64,000 nucleotides of DNA. Origin: an uncultured Faecalibacterium sp. (GTDB taxonomy: Bacteria; Bacillota; Clostridia; Oscillospirales; Ruminococcaceae). A model generated the notes under the pieces. It worked only from the letters and a program-made list of their open reading frames with translations. It searched no databases and was not told the origin of the DNA. Where the stretch lies: positions 1-64,000 of the forward strand of contig CAKSWG010000003.1 in NCBI GenBank assembly GCA_934511465.1, read 5' to 3'. The stretch's first letter is position 1. Every line of letters begins with the position of its first letter. Position numbers and translations under genes: made by a program. Below, in pieces: positions 45,558 to 55,030 of the stretch.

Positions 45558-48500
45558 TTATGCTTCGATCAGCTTCCCCAGTTCCAGCGAGCAGATGCCC
45601 TTATACGTCACCTTTTTGGGGGCAAAGCGCTTGTCGATGGCAAGGGCATAAAGGTTCAGCTGCGGGCGGTAAGCGCGCAGGAAGTCTGCTTCGGTCTTGC
45701 GGCGGTCGGTCTTGTAGTCCAGCAGTTCCAAGTGATCGGGGAATTCCAGCACAAGGTCCGCGATGCCCTGCACCAGCACCTGCTCGTCCTGCACGGCGGC
45801 AGCATCCTGCACCGGTGTGCCCTGCGCGGCCAGCACTGCGCCGGCGGGCAGGGCCGTGATGAACGCCAGCTCCCGCCAGACCCGGTCTGCCGCACAGATC
45901 TTTGCAAAGGCTTCGCCTTCCACAAAGCGGCGGATGCGGCCTGCATCCAGCTTTGCCGCAATTTCCGGGGCCACCAGCTGCGCGTCCACCTGCCGCTGAC
46001 GCTCGGCGAGAATGGCTTCGTCCAGCGCGCCCGCCGCTTTTGCCGCCGCAAGGGCCGCAAAGTCTGCGTGCTCCAGAAAAGCGTGCAGGGCCGTGCCCAT
46101 CTCGGCGGCGGTCAGGCCGTCTTTGGAAAGGAAGGCGGGCCGCTCCAATGTGGTCTGCTCGGCCTTGTGCACGATGCTGGTCACACTGACCTTGGCGGGT
46201 ACCGCCGCCAGCTCTGCCGCCGGGTACTGCCATGCAAAACCCGCTTGCAGCCGGGCCGCCAGCGCCGGGTCCGCAGGCGTTTCTGCGGGCGGTTCCGGCT
46301 CAGCGTCCGGTGCATCCGGCGCTGCGGGCCCGGGCAGAGCATCCTGCACCGTGATGTTGATCTCGCTCTCGGTAAACACAAAGGGCAGCTCCAGCTCGCC
46401 CGCCTGCCGCCGCAGCGGCCCGCCGAAGGGGTGCACCAGCAGCGCCGCACGCAGCCAGTCGGCAAAGCTGTTTGCCTGCTGGTTCAGTGTCTCGCCTGCG
46501 CCTGCGGCCAGAAATGCCGCTGCCCGGGTAAGCGGGTTGGTGGTTTTGGTGATGCCCAGCGGCGCGGTCAGGATCAGCTTGTCCTGCGCGCGGGTGAGCG
46601 CCACATACAAAAGGCGCATCTGTTCGCTGCGCATCTCCTGCGCGTGCACATTGGCAAGGGCGGTGTAGGCCGCCGTTTTGTAGGTGCCCTCGCCCTGCTC
46701 CGGCCGCAGACGCAGGCCCGCGCCGTATTCGCGGTGCAGCAGCACCGGCTGACGGGTGTCCGCCGCGTTGAAGCGCCGGGCCGTGTCCGCCACGAACACC
46801 ACCGGGAACTGCAAGCCCTTGGAACGGTGGATGGTCATGATGGTCACACAGCCGGGCCGCGCACCACCGGGCACCGTATCCTGCCCGGTGGAGCCCGCCT
46901 GCGCCGCCGCATCGATGGCGCGCACCAGCGCCGAGATGCCGTTTGCGCCCGCCGCCGCACAGAAAGCAGCAAACCGCCGGGCATCCTCGCGGCGGCGGGC
47001 GCCGTTTTCGGTCACGCCCAGCGCGGCAAGGTAGCCGGTGGAGACAAAGATCTCCTCCATCAGCTGCTCTGCCGGGGCACTGCGGGCCATGCGGCGCAGT
47101 GCGGTGAGCTTCTCGTAAAAGACGTTCACCTTTTGGGTAAAGGGGTCGTCTGCCGGGCCTTGCAGGGTAAGCAGCAGTGCGCCGTACAGGCTCATGCGGG
47201 CGGGCTTTTTACCCGCTTCTTTTTTGTCCTTTTCTTCCTGCGCCTTTTTTTGCAGTGCAGCGCTCCGGGCGCGCAGGCGCACAAGGTCATCATCCGTAAA
47301 GCCAAACATCGGCCCCAGCATGGCGGCGGCAAGGTAGATATCCTGTGCCGGGTTGTCAATGACCTTCAGCAGCGAGATCAAAGGCCGGATGTGCGGTGCC
47401 AGCATCAGGTTTTCGCGCGCGTCGGCATACACCGGGATGCCCCGGGCCGTGAGTGCTTCCTCATAGGCCAGAAAGTCGCCGCGCGCCGCCAGCAGGATGC
47501 AGCAGTCCTCATACTGCACGGGCCGGGTGCCCGTGCCGTCCCGCACCGGCTCGCCGCCCTGCACCAGCTGCTCAATGCGGTCCGCGATCCACGCCGCGTC
47601 GGTCTCGGCGGTGTCGTCGGGCAGAAAGTGCGCTTCCACACTGCCGGCGTAGTCTCCGGGTGCACCGCACACCAGCCGCTGGCCGTCGCCGTAGGCGGTG
47701 TCGCCCAGCTGCGGGGTCATGAGCTGCTCAAAGATGAAGTTGATGCCCGCCACCACCTGCGGGGCAGAGCGGAAGTTTGCATCCAGCGCCAGCAATGCAT
47801 CGGTGCCCGCCGTGCCTTCTGCCGGGCGCGGGCGGGCCGCGCCGCCGGGCAGTTCCGGCCAAGCGTCCAGCTTTGCCCGGAAGATGCTGGGGTCTGCCTG
47901 CCGGAAGCGGTAGATGCTCTGTTTCAGATCGCCCACAAGGAACAGGTCGTCCCCCGCCGGGGATGCAAGGCAGCGATACAGCGCATCCTGCAAGGCATTC
48001 GTATCCTGATATTCGTCCACCATCACGGCGGCGTAGTTCTGCCGGATGCTCTGGCACAGCGGTGTGGGCGTGCCGTCCGGTGTGCGCAGCAGCCGCAGGG
48101 CAAAGTGCTCAAAATCGCTGAATTCCAGCAGCTTGCGCTCCTTCTTTTTGGCCGCGAACCGGGCGTCAAAGTCCCGCACGGCGGCAAATAATGCCCGCAG
48201 GCGCGGCAGAGCCGCTTTGCGGTCCGCTTCGGCTTCCGCCTCGCTGCAAGAGATCAGCTCCGTGATCTGGGCAAACAGGTCCGCCGCTTCGTCCGCGCGG
48301 GTCTTGATGGCCGTCTTATGGTCACCTTTGAGACGCTTTTTCATGCCCTTCAGGCCGGGCGCTTCCTCCATGCCCAGCACATAGGGGGTCAGCCGGTCGT
48401 AAAGCGGCGTCCACTCGCCCGCAGCCGCCAGCCGTTCCACCTCGCCCAGCAGGGCGGCGGCATTTTCCAGCCGGTCCTGCGCTTCGGCGTATTTCTCTTG

Positions 48501-49286
48501 GGCGGCGGTCCGCGCCTTTTCCTGCGCAGAGGGCGTCTTTTTCTCGTCCGCTTCGGCAAGCTCCTGTGCGCAGTCGGTCCGGCAGTCCGCCAGCGCCGCC
48601 GTCAGCAGCTCCCGCGCGGCCTTGGCGCAGCGGGCGGCTTCCGCCAAAAGCAGGCCGTGCCAGCAGGTGGAAGCAAAGCCGTTCTCCTGCTGCCACGGGG
48701 CCAGATATTCGTCCAGCCTGCGGTCATAGTCCGGCAGGGCACGCAGGAAGTCGTACACATGCAGGATGGTGTCCCCTGCCGGCTTATCGGTGCGGCCCTT
48801 GCCGTAGAGGTCTGCAAAGGCGCAGAAATCCGGGCTCTGGCAAGCGTTTTCCAGCGTTTCGGCGAGGGCCGCAGCCCGCAGCACCTCCACGCTGCCGGGG
48901 TCTGCGGGGGCAAAATCCGGCGGGATATCCAACGCCTGAAAATGCTTGTGCAAAAGGTCCAGACAGAACGCATCAATGGTGCAGATGGGCGCCCGCTGCA
49001 ACAGCATCCGCTGGCGGCGCAGACCTGTATTGTGGGGCTGCTGCTGGCTGCGGCGCAAAAGTGCCTGCCCGATGCGGGCCCGCAGCTCTGCCGCCGCCGC
49101 ATTGGTAAAGGTGACGATGAGCAGCTTGTCCGCGTCCACGGGCTGTTCCGGGTCGGTGATGAGCTGCACGGCGCGCTCGGTCAGCACAGCCGTTTTGCCG
49201 CTGCCTGCCGCCGCGCTCACCAGCAGCGCACCGCCTCGGTCGTCGATGGCGGCCCGCTGGGCCGGGGTCCATTTGGGCTCACTCAT
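45558..49286 (-). CDS. addA: AddA helicase-nuclease subunit
   Basis: A 1242-residue subunit of the AddAB complex, the Firmicutes counterpart of RecBCD, resecting double-strand breaks to a Chi site for RecA. UvrD-type helicase motifs: Walker A SAAAGSGKTAVL (24-35), TFTNAAAAELRARI, MVDEYQDTNALQ, VGDLKQSIYRFR, TIHRSKGLQFPVVFV, YVALTRAQDKL. The C-terminal RecB-type nuclease carries LLDYKTDRRKTE and a downstream Gln (RPQLNLYA). The start overlaps the addB stop by four bases (ATGA). Confidence 0.97.
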   Translation of the reverse strand: MSEPKWTPAQRAAIDDRGGALLVSAAAGSGKTAVLTERAVQLITDPEQPVDADKLLIVTFTNAAAAELRARIGQALLRRSQQQPHNTGLRRQRMLLQRAPICTIDAFCLDLLHKHFQALDIPPDFAPADPGSVEVLRAAALAETLENACQSPDFCAFADLYGKGRTDKPAGDTILHVYDFLRALPDYDRRLDEYLAPWQQENGFASTCWHGLLLAEAARCAKAARELLTAALADCRTDCAQELAEADEKKTPSAQEKARTAAQEKYAEAQDRLENAAALLGEVERLAAAGEWTPLYDRLTPYVLGMEEAPGLKGMKKRLKGDHKTAIKTRADEAADLFAQITELISCSEAEAEADRKAALPRLRALFAAVRDFDARFAAKKKERKLLEFSDFEHFALRLLRTPDGTPTPLCQSIRQNYAAVMVDEYQDTNALQDALYRCLASPAGDDLFLVGDLKQSIYRFRQADPSIFRAKLDAWPELPGGAARPRPAEGTAGTDALLALDANFRSAPQVVAGINFIFEQLMTPQLGDTAYGDGQRLVCGAPGDYAGSVEAHFLPDDTAETDAAWIADRIEQLVQGGEPVRDGTGTRPVQYEDCCILLAARGDFLAYEEALTARGIPVYADARENLMLAPHIRPLISLLKVIDNPAQDIYLAAAMLGPMFGFTDDDLVRLRARSAALQKKAQEEKDKKEAGKKPARMSLYGALLLTLQGPADDPFTQKVNVFYEKLTALRRMARSAPAEQLMEEIFVSTGYLAALGVTENGARRREDARRFAAFCAAAGANGISALVRAIDAAAQAGSTGQDTVPGGARPGCVTIMTIHRSKGLQFPVVFVADTARRFNAADTRQPVLLHREYGAGLRLRPEQGEGTYKTAAYTALANVHAQEMRSEQMRLLYVALTRAQDKLILTAPLGITKTTNPLTRAAAFLAAGAGETLNQQANSFADWLRAALLVHPFGGPLRRQAGELELPFVFTESEINITVQDALPGPAAPDAPDAEPEPPAETPADPALAARLQAGFAWQYPAAELAAVPAKVSVTSIVHKAEQTTLERPAFLSKDGLTAAEMGTALHAFLEHADFAALAAAKAAGALDEAILAERQRQVDAQLVAPEIAAKLDAGRIRRFVEGEAFAKICAADRVWRELAFITALPAGAVLAAQGTPVQDAAAVQDEQVLVQGIADLVLEFPDHLELLDYKTDRRKTEADFLRAYRPQLNLYALAIDKRFAPKKVTYKGICSLELGKLIEA

Positions 49287-52200
49287 GCCCGCTCACCTTC
49301 CTTTCCGTCCTGTTCCGTTTCTTCCGGTTCAAAGGGCTTGGCCGGTGCTTCCAGCGCACGCTCGCCAATGCCGGTCTCGTGGCAGCAGATAAAGCTGTAA
49401 TCGCAGAAGGTGCAGGGGTTTTTGCCCGTCACAAGCGGCTGGGCGTCGATTTGCCCTTCGTAGAGCTGGGTGCCCATCCGGGCAACAAGGTCGTCCAGAT
49501 GCAGCCGGATGCGGTTCAGCTTTGCAATGTCCGCGCGCTTGTCCCTCTGGTAGGGACTGGGCTTGCCGTCCCGGTAGCCGAAGGGCAGGTAGCGGCCGGT
49601 TTCTGCCGCGTCCATGGCGTCGAACACCTTCTGCTCGTCCCGCACAAGGCCGTCCAGCTGGTACTCCACGCTCTGCGCAGCCTGCCGGCGGGGCAGGGTC
49701 TTGGGGGCCGGGTCCGCCAGCAGGTAGAGAACGCCTGCGGGCTCTGCGCCGGTAAAGCGGCCGCTTTTGTCCCGCGTCAGGCTGAACAGATACAGCAGCA
49801 TCTGGCAGTCCAGCCCGCAGTACACTTCTTTCAGGTCCAGCTTTTTGGTGCCAGTCTTATAGTCCACCACCCGCACCCAGCGGGTGCCGTCCGCTTCCAC
49901 CCACTCGTCGGCGCGGTCCACCGTGCCCACCAGCTGCACCGTGCGCCCGTCCGAAAGGTGATACACCTGCCCGGGCACGGCATCGGCCCCGGTGCCGATC
50001 TTCAGCTCGCAGGCGGCGGGCCTGAACTGCGACTGCTTCTGCTCGTCCCGCAGATAGCACAAAAGGCCGGTCATGCTCTTTTTGAGCCGTGAGAGCAGGT
50101 AGGCAAAGCGGGCCGTATCCTCGGGCAGAAAGCGCTTGGCGTATTCGTCCACCAGCAGGTCGGCAAGGCCCGCCATGGCATCGTCGTCCAGCTCAAGGAA
50201 GGGCGCAAGCCCGGCGCAGGGGTCGTCTGCACCCGGGTGCGGGTCCAGCGCCATTTGCAGCACCCAGTGCATCAGGGTGCCGCTCTGGTCGGCAGAAAGC
50301 TCGGCCCGTTTGCGCGGGCGCAGGCCCAGCACGTACTGCAAAAAGTAGCCGTACCGGCAGGTATAATATTTTTCCATCTGGCTGGGCGAGATGCGCAGCC
50401 GCGGGCCCAGCAGGCTTTCCAGCGCAGGCAGATCGTGCACCTGCCGCGGCGGGTTCTGCTCCATGCGGTGCAGCAGCGCAAGGCCTTGCACCGGTTCCGC
50501 CTGCGGTGCGTGCAGGGCCGCTGTCAGGCTGGCGCGCTCGGTGTCGGTCAGGGGCCAGCCGCCGCCCAGCGTATCCAGCCCGTCCGCAGGCGTGGCCGCA
50601 AGGTCGGCAAGGCTCAGCTCCGGCGCTGCCGGATGCAGCGCGCTCACAATGGGTTCCAGCGCTGCGCACAAGGTCTGGCCCTGCCCTTTGGGCCAGCTGA
50701 GCCACAGGCCCTTTGCCGGGGCCGTGAGGGCCTTGTAAAAACACACCTGCTCACGCACCACGCGGTTCTCAAAGCAGTCCGGCAGCTCGATCTGCTTTGC
50801 CATCAGCGCGTCGCGGTCCGCGTGGGTCAAAAGGCCCGTCTCGGACGGTGCGCAGGGGAACTCGCCCTCCGCAAGCCCCAGCACGAACACATGGTCCGGC
50901 GCGTCCAAGCGCATTTTGCCGGCGCTTGCCAGCACCACGGCGTCCAGCGTCTGCGGGATGTGCCCAAGGTCCGAAGAGCGCAGCAGCAGGCCGAACAGGT
51001 CCTCGTACTCGGCAATGGTCACGCCCTGACTGCCCAGCAGGCGGGCCATCTCGTCCAGCAGCCGCATCACCACGTTCCACTCACGGGCGGCTTCCTCTGC
51101 CGCCGGGATGCCGCGCGCCGCACGGATGGCTTCCACCTGCGCGGCCTGCTGCTCTTCGGCACCCAGCTTTTGCAGGCAGAAATACAGCGCGCGGCTGATC
51201 TGCTCCCCATTGCCGCCCCGCACCTTGCCGCGCAGCTCGTCCACAGCCGTTACCAAAAGCCGGCGGGCGTTCTCGGCATCGTCCAGCGTTTTCCGGTCCT
51301 CATCGGATAGCTCGTTCTCGCCAAAGCCCTTGGGGCTTTTTTTAAATTCCGCACGCCATGCCGCCGCATTCGGCGCCCATGTGTAGGCGTAGTTTTCCAG
51401 CGCGCAGACCTGCTCTTCTTCCAGTTTGCACAGGCCGGTCTTGGCAAGGATGGTCAGGTTCTCGGTCATATCCGCACCGCGCAAAAGGGCCAGCAGGGCC
51501 CGCACCGCCGTGGCTGGGGCACTGAACTCCGGCGTGGTGGGCTCGTCGCAGTAAAGCGGGATGTCCGCCATGCGGAACTCGTACCGGATGGCGGCACGGT
51601 ACTTGGCAATGTCGCGGCAGACCACAGCCATTCTGCCGCAGCGCACGCCCTGCCGCATCAGGCGGCGGATGGCGGCGGCGGTGCAGCGGGCCTCTTCTTC
51701 CCGGCTGGCGGCGGCAAACAGGCGCACCTCTGGCACAGCGGGCGGCACTTCGCACACGCCGCTCTCCAAAAGTTCGGCCACGGCGGCAAGGCCGGGGGCA
51801 TCTTTGTGGCGCAGGTCCCGGCGCAAAAGCTCGGGCGCGGCCACCTCGGCGCCGTTTTTGCGGGCCAGCTGGCGCAGCTGCGCCGCCACCTGCTTTGCGC
51901 CGGAAAACAGGCCCATATCCCCCGGCACCATGGGTGCGCCGTCGTCACACAGGGCCACCGTGACCGTGGGCAGCGCTGCCAGCATCGCGCCCATCAGCCG
52001 CTTTTTGGGGGCGTTGAAGGTGTCGAATTCGTCAACGAACACCTCCCGCTCCTGCAAAAAATCCGGCAGTGCGCCGCGGGCAAGGGCGGCTTCCAGCCGG
52101 TCCGCCGCCAGTTCCAGCCGGTCGGCGGGGTCCATGCCGGTGCCCGCCAGCAGGGTCTCGTACCCCTGAAAGATCAATGCCAGCTCCGCCAGCTTGCCGC

Positions 52201-52639
52201 TCTCCGGGCCGCAGCCGGGCGCAAGCTCGGCCAGCTGCGCGCCGGAAAGGCCCGCGCTCTTGAGCTCATCGATGGTCTGGGCCGCCATCTGGCAGAAGGC
52301 CGCGCTGCGGCGGTGGCGGTAGTAGTAGTGCACATTGTCCTGCAATTCTTCCAGCGCACGGCGCACCAGCACGGCGCGGCCCGCATCGGAGAGGGTCTGC
52401 ACCGCCGCGCCGCCCTCGGCGGAGAGGATGTGCTCGGCAAGGCTCGTAAAGGAAAAGCTTTCCACCATGCCGGAAAGCGCATCGCCCAGCTCGCGGTAGA
52501 TGCGGCCCTCGGTGCTGGAGGTGAACTGTTCCGGCACCAGCAGGATGCTGCGTTTTCCTTCCATGGCACGGGACTTGATGCGGGCGTACAGCAGCGTGGT
52601 CTTGCCGCTGCCGGAGCCACCTAAAACCAGTTTGAGCAT
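49283..52639 (-). CDS. addB: AddB helicase-like nuclease subunit
   Basis: A 1118-residue AddB. N-terminal Walker A LGGSGSGKTTLLYARI, an inactivated helicase-like core as usual for AddB, then a RecB-type nuclease with RVVDYKTGTKKLDL and GLDCQMLLYL. Cysteines expected for the structural 4Fe-4S cluster are visible: one in YYTCRYGYFLQYVLGL and three in NPCTFCDYSFICCHE. The ATG at 52639 has AGGAGGG upstream. Lies upstream of addA in the same operon, the normal Firmicutes order. Confidence 0.96.
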   Translation of the reverse strand: MLKLVLGGSGSGKTTLLYARIKSRAMEGKRSILLVPEQFTSSTEGRIYRELGDALSGMVESFSFTSLAEHILSAEGGAAVQTLSDAGRAVLVRRALEELQDNVHYYYRHRRSAAFCQMAAQTIDELKSAGLSGAQLAELAPGCGPESGKLAELALIFQGYETLLAGTGMDPADRLELAADRLEAALARGALPDFLQEREVFVDEFDTFNAPKKRLMGAMLAALPTVTVALCDDGAPMVPGDMGLFSGAKQVAAQLRQLARKNGAEVAAPELLRRDLRHKDAPGLAAVAELLESGVCEVPPAVPEVRLFAAASREEEARCTAAAIRRLMRQGVRCGRMAVVCRDIAKYRAAIRYEFRMADIPLYCDEPTTPEFSAPATAVRALLALLRGADMTENLTILAKTGLCKLEEEQVCALENYAYTWAPNAAAWRAEFKKSPKGFGENELSDEDRKTLDDAENARRLLVTAVDELRGKVRGGNGEQISRALYFCLQKLGAEEQQAAQVEAIRAARGIPAAEEAAREWNVVMRLLDEMARLLGSQGVTIAEYEDLFGLLLRSSDLGHIPQTLDAVVLASAGKMRLDAPDHVFVLGLAEGEFPCAPSETGLLTHADRDALMAKQIELPDCFENRVVREQVCFYKALTAPAKGLWLSWPKGQGQTLCAALEPIVSALHPAAPELSLADLAATPADGLDTLGGGWPLTDTERASLTAALHAPQAEPVQGLALLHRMEQNPPRQVHDLPALESLLGPRLRISPSQMEKYYTCRYGYFLQYVLGLRPRKRAELSADQSGTLMHWVLQMALDPHPGADDPCAGLAPFLELDDDAMAGLADLLVDEYAKRFLPEDTARFAYLLSRLKKSMTGLLCYLRDEQKQSQFRPAACELKIGTGADAVPGQVYHLSDGRTVQLVGTVDRADEWVEADGTRWVRVVDYKTGTKKLDLKEVYCGLDCQMLLYLFSLTRDKSGRFTGAEPAGVLYLLADPAPKTLPRRQAAQSVEYQLDGLVRDEQKVFDAMDAAETGRYLPFGYRDGKPSPYQRDKRADIAKLNRIRLHLDDLVARMGTQLYEGQIDAQPLVTGKNPCTFCDYSFICCHETGIGERALEAPAKPFEPEETEQDGKEGERA

Positions 52640-52712
52640 GGGGTGTCCCTCCTGAAACATTCGCTTTGCATTTATTGTAACACGAAACCGGCGGCAAAAC
52701 CACCTGTTTTCT

Positions 52713-52741
52713 TTGCATCCGGCGGCGGCTTGTGGTACACT
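52713..52741 (+). promoter_or_regulatory. Sigma-A-type promoter of ruvX
   Basis: TTGCAT (52713-52718), a 17-base spacer, then TACACT (52736-52741). Divergent from addB. Confidence 0.65.
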
Positions 52742-52778
52742 GGGGCCAACAACTTTTCCACCAAGAGAGGAAGCCTGT

Positions 52779-53210
52779 ATGAAAATTTTAGCTGTTGATT
52801 ACGGCGACAGCCGCACCGGCCTTGCCACCTGCGACCGCACCGAGTTTCTGACCAGCGCCATCACGCCGCAGATCACCCTCAAGGCCCGCAACAAGGTAGC
52901 CGCCCGGGTGTGCGAGGTGGCAAAAGAGATCGGCGCCGAGCTGATCGTCATCGGTCTGCCGTTGAACATGGACGGCACCGAAGGCGAGCGCGCCGCCAAG
53001 AGCCGCAAGCTGGCAAAAACGGTGGAGATCTGGAGCGGCCTGCCCGTGCGCATGTGGGACGAGCGCCAGACCACCTGCGCCGCCGCCGACCTGCTGGACG
53101 AGAGCGGCACGTTTGGCACAAAGCGGAAAGAAATTCTGGACTCTGTGAGCGCCACGGTGATCTTGGATGATTACCTTGCATGGCGCAAGGAGCACCCGGG
53201 GGAAATTTGA
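52779..53210 (+). CDS. ruvX: RuvX/YqgF family nuclease
   Basis: A 143-residue RNase H-fold protein (YqgF/RuvX), involved in 16S rRNA 5'/3' maturation and long proposed as a Holliday junction resolvase. First acidic residue in ILAVDYGDSRTGLA, then VIGLPLNMDGTEGERA, WDERQTTCAAADLL, and the final Asp in LDSVSATVILDDYL. AGAGAGG precedes the ATG at 52779. Followed by a family B repeat. Confidence 0.95.
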   Translation: MKILAVDYGDSRTGLATCDRTEFLTSAITPQITLKARNKVAARVCEVAKEIGAELIVIGLPLNMDGTEGERAAKSRKLAKTVEIWSGLPVRMWDERQTTCAAADLLDESGTFGTKRKEILDSVSATVILDDYLAWRKEHPGEI

Positions 53211-53223
53211 ATAAGAAAGACGG

Positions 53224-53364
53224 CCTCGCCCTCTCAGTCTCACTTTGTTCGACAGCTCTCCCAAAGGGAGAGCCCTTGGCAAATCGATTTCGTTTGCGTG
53301 GACTGCCAAAGCCTCTCACTTTAGGAGAGGTGGCACGGCGTAAGCCGTGACGGAGAGGGCGAGG
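53224..53364. repeat. Family B palindromic element, copy 4
   Basis: Ends CCTCGCCCTCTCAGTC and GACGGAGAGGGCGAGG, the longest perfect terminal inverted repeat of the set. Stem-loops: GCTCTCCC/GGGAGAGC; CCTCTC/GAGAGG; mini-hairpin CACGGCGTAAGCCGTG directly before GACGGAGAGGG. Located between ruvX and the terminator of the convergent gene pair. Confidence 0.82.
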
Positions 53365-53370
53365 ACGCTA

Positions 53371-53411
53371 AAAAAGCACCCGCAGTTTTGAACGCTGCGG
53401 GTGCTTTTCTG
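53371..53411. terminator. Bidirectional terminator between ruvX and the PPIase gene
   Basis: AAAAGCACCCGCAG pairs with CTGCGGGTGCTTTT around TTTTGAACG, with T-runs on both strands. Confidence 0.85.
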
Positions 53412-54152
53412 TTACTGATAGGTTTCAATGGTCACACTGTTGATGGTGATGTCCTCCGCAGGCTTCTGGTTTTCATCCACAGCCGCTTGGCCGATGGCGT
53501 CCACCACATCCATGCCCTCGTACACCTGCCCCAATACCGTGTCGGTGTAGTCGAGGTACGGCGCACCGCCTGCGGTCTGGTAGGCAGAAACCACCTCTGC
53601 GCGGTAGCCCGCACTGTTCATCTGGTCCACCAGCTCCTGCGTCACAGACTGGCTGCCCGGCAGCGTCTGCATTACGTAAAAAACGCTGGCGCACTCGCCG
53701 GAAGCATCCGTGCCCATGCACAGGGCACCGGAATAATGGTGCAGGCTGTCGGTGGTCTCAGCCGGGTAGCGGCTGCCATTCCAGATGGTGGTGCCCTTGC
53801 CGTCGGCACCCTGCCCGGCTTCCACCACAAAGCCGCTCTCCACGCGGGAGACCGTCAGGCCGTTGTAATACCCTGCCTGCACAAGGCCCGCAAAGTTATC
53901 GTAAGCCTGCGGGGCCTGCGCCGGGAAAAGCACCGCCTTGAACACGCCTGCCGAGGTATCGAACACCGCAACGGTGTCCCCTGCCGCAGGGTGTGCAAAC
54001 TGCAATTCCGCCGACTCCACAGCCGGGCGGTCGATCTTGCGGGCTGCGCTGCCGCTGCCTTTGCCAAAGCTCAGAAAGCTGCCGGCATTGCAGCCCGCAA
54101 GCACAAGCGCTGCCGCCAATGCCAGCGCTATCCATCTTTTTTTATGCATCAT
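53412..54152 (-). CDS. Cyclophilin-type peptidyl-prolyl isomerase lipoprotein
   Basis: A 246-residue lipoprotein: signal peptide IALALAAALVLAGC with lipobox Cys, a short linker, then a cyclophilin-like domain. Family segments present are KAVLFPAQAPQAYDNFAGLVQAGYYNG (in parts), SRVESGFVVEAGQ and VLGQVYEGMDVVDAIGQAAVD. The usual catalytic Arg of FxRVxxGFMIQGGD aligns with SRVESGFVVEAGQ, and the FSMANAG block reads ALCMGTDASGECASVFYV, so activity is likely but the pocket is divergent. Tandem ATGs at 54152 and 54149; either could start. Acts outside the membrane in protein folding. Confidence 0.85.
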   Translation of the reverse strand: MMHKKRWIALALAAALVLAGCNAGSFLSFGKGSGSAARKIDRPAVESAELQFAHPAAGDTVAVFDTSAGVFKAVLFPAQAPQAYDNFAGLVQAGYYNGLTVSRVESGFVVEAGQGADGKGTTIWNGSRYPAETTDSLHHYSGALCMGTDASGECASVFYVMQTLPGSQSVTQELVDQMNSAGYRAEVVSAYQTAGGAPYLDYTDTVLGQVYEGMDVVDAIGQAAVDENQKPAEDITINSVTIETYQ

Positions 54153-54295
54153 CTGCGCCCACGCTCCATACACTGTAGTAACCGCACGGCACACCGTGCA
54201 GGAAAGATTCAGAGGATAGTATATCATATTCTGCGGCGGAGTGCGAGAGCAAATGCGTGAAAATTTGCGCCGCAAATTCTGTGCGAAAAAGCATC

Positions 54296-54324
54296 TTGAC
54301 GAGCAGGCAAAAAAACGCTACACT
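54296..54324 (+). promoter_or_regulatory. Sigma-A-type promoter of the DUF1292 gene
   Basis: TTGACG (54296-54301), a 17-base spacer, then TACACT (54319-54324). Confidence 0.7.
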
Positions 54325-54392
54325 ATATGCAGACCTGAGCGGAGCGGCACTGCAAAGCCCCGCCTTACGATACGATACAGGAGACACGATTT

Positions 54393-54707
54393 ATGTCGGA
54401 AGAGATCAAGAACCCCAATGCCGAAGAGGAATATCAGCCCGACCTGATGACGCTGGAAGATGAGGACGGCAACGAAGTCACCTTTGAGGTGATCGATGCG
54501 CTGGACCACAAGGGCGTGCATTATCTGGCGGTTGTGGAATATGCCGAAAACGAAGAGGACGTCAACGAGGATGCCCAGCTTGTGATCCTGAGCGTTGGCG
54601 AAGACGATGAAGGCGAGTATCTGGACGTTGTGGAGGACGACGAAACGCTGCTGGAAGTCAGCAAGCTGTTTGAGCAGCGTCTGAGCGACGAGTTCGAGAT
54701 CGAGTAA
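54393..54707 (+). CDS. DUF1292 (YrzB-like) acidic protein
   Basis: A 104-residue, very acidic cytoplasmic protein of the DUF1292 family. Typical segments: LMTLEDEDGNEVTFEVIDAL, YLAVVEYAENEE and ILSVGEDDEGEYLDVVEDDE. Function is unknown; in Firmicutes such genes usually sit close to ruvX, and here ruvX is about 1.2 kb upstream with a convergent PPIase gene in between. AGGAGA precedes the ATG at 54393. Confidence 0.9.
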   Translation: MSEEIKNPNAEEEYQPDLMTLEDEDGNEVTFEVIDALDHKGVHYLAVVEYAENEEDVNEDAQLVILSVGEDDEGEYLDVVEDDETLLEVSKLFEQRLSDEFEIE

Positions 54708-54784
54708 TATTCCAGCAAATTACCCGGCAAAACTTCCTGCCCGGCTCGATTTGTTGCGGTTTATATGATCCTACTAATCATTCA

Positions 54785-54936
54785 ACGGGAGCCCGGAGTT
54801 CTCCGGCGGATTGCAGACCTCCCCGCCATGGGGCGACCATGGAGGTTCGATGAGGAAGCGTGAATCCGGCGACAGGGCACCCACCTGTCCGTAAGGGTAG
54901 GTTTGATCGACCGCAGACGACCGGGCGGGATCTTTT
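54785..54936 (+). ncRNA. Unidentified structured RNA
   Basis: A gene-free stretch with strong RNA character. A closing stem can be drawn between GCCCGG (about 54791-54796) and CCGGGC (about 54921-54926). Inside, CGGATT pairs with AATCCG, and a hairpin CCATGG-GGCGA-CCATGG is flanked by ACCT/AGGT. ACAGG pairs with CCTGT, and CACCC could pair with GGGTAGG as a pseudoknot. It ends in GGGCGGGATCTTTTTAT. I tested it mentally against cobalamin, FMN, SRP and RNase P RNAs without a convincing match; 6S RNA or the raiA motif remain candidates. Strand chosen from the terminal T-run. Confidence 0.55.
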
Positions 54937-55030
54937 TATAACAAATCATCCACCACTGTCCTCTGCCCCGTTTACAGGCAAAGGCTGTGCGTGGATTTTT
55001 TTATTACCTTGAAAGGATGTGCATTGCGGC

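Noticed and set aside
54785..54936. Cobalamin or FMN riboswitch
   Set aside because: The segment GTGAATCCGGCGACAGG superficially resembles their cores, but the diagnostic boxes (GCCACTG for cobalamin; the paired AGGGTGAAATTCCC blocks for FMN) are missing and the next gene is unrelated.
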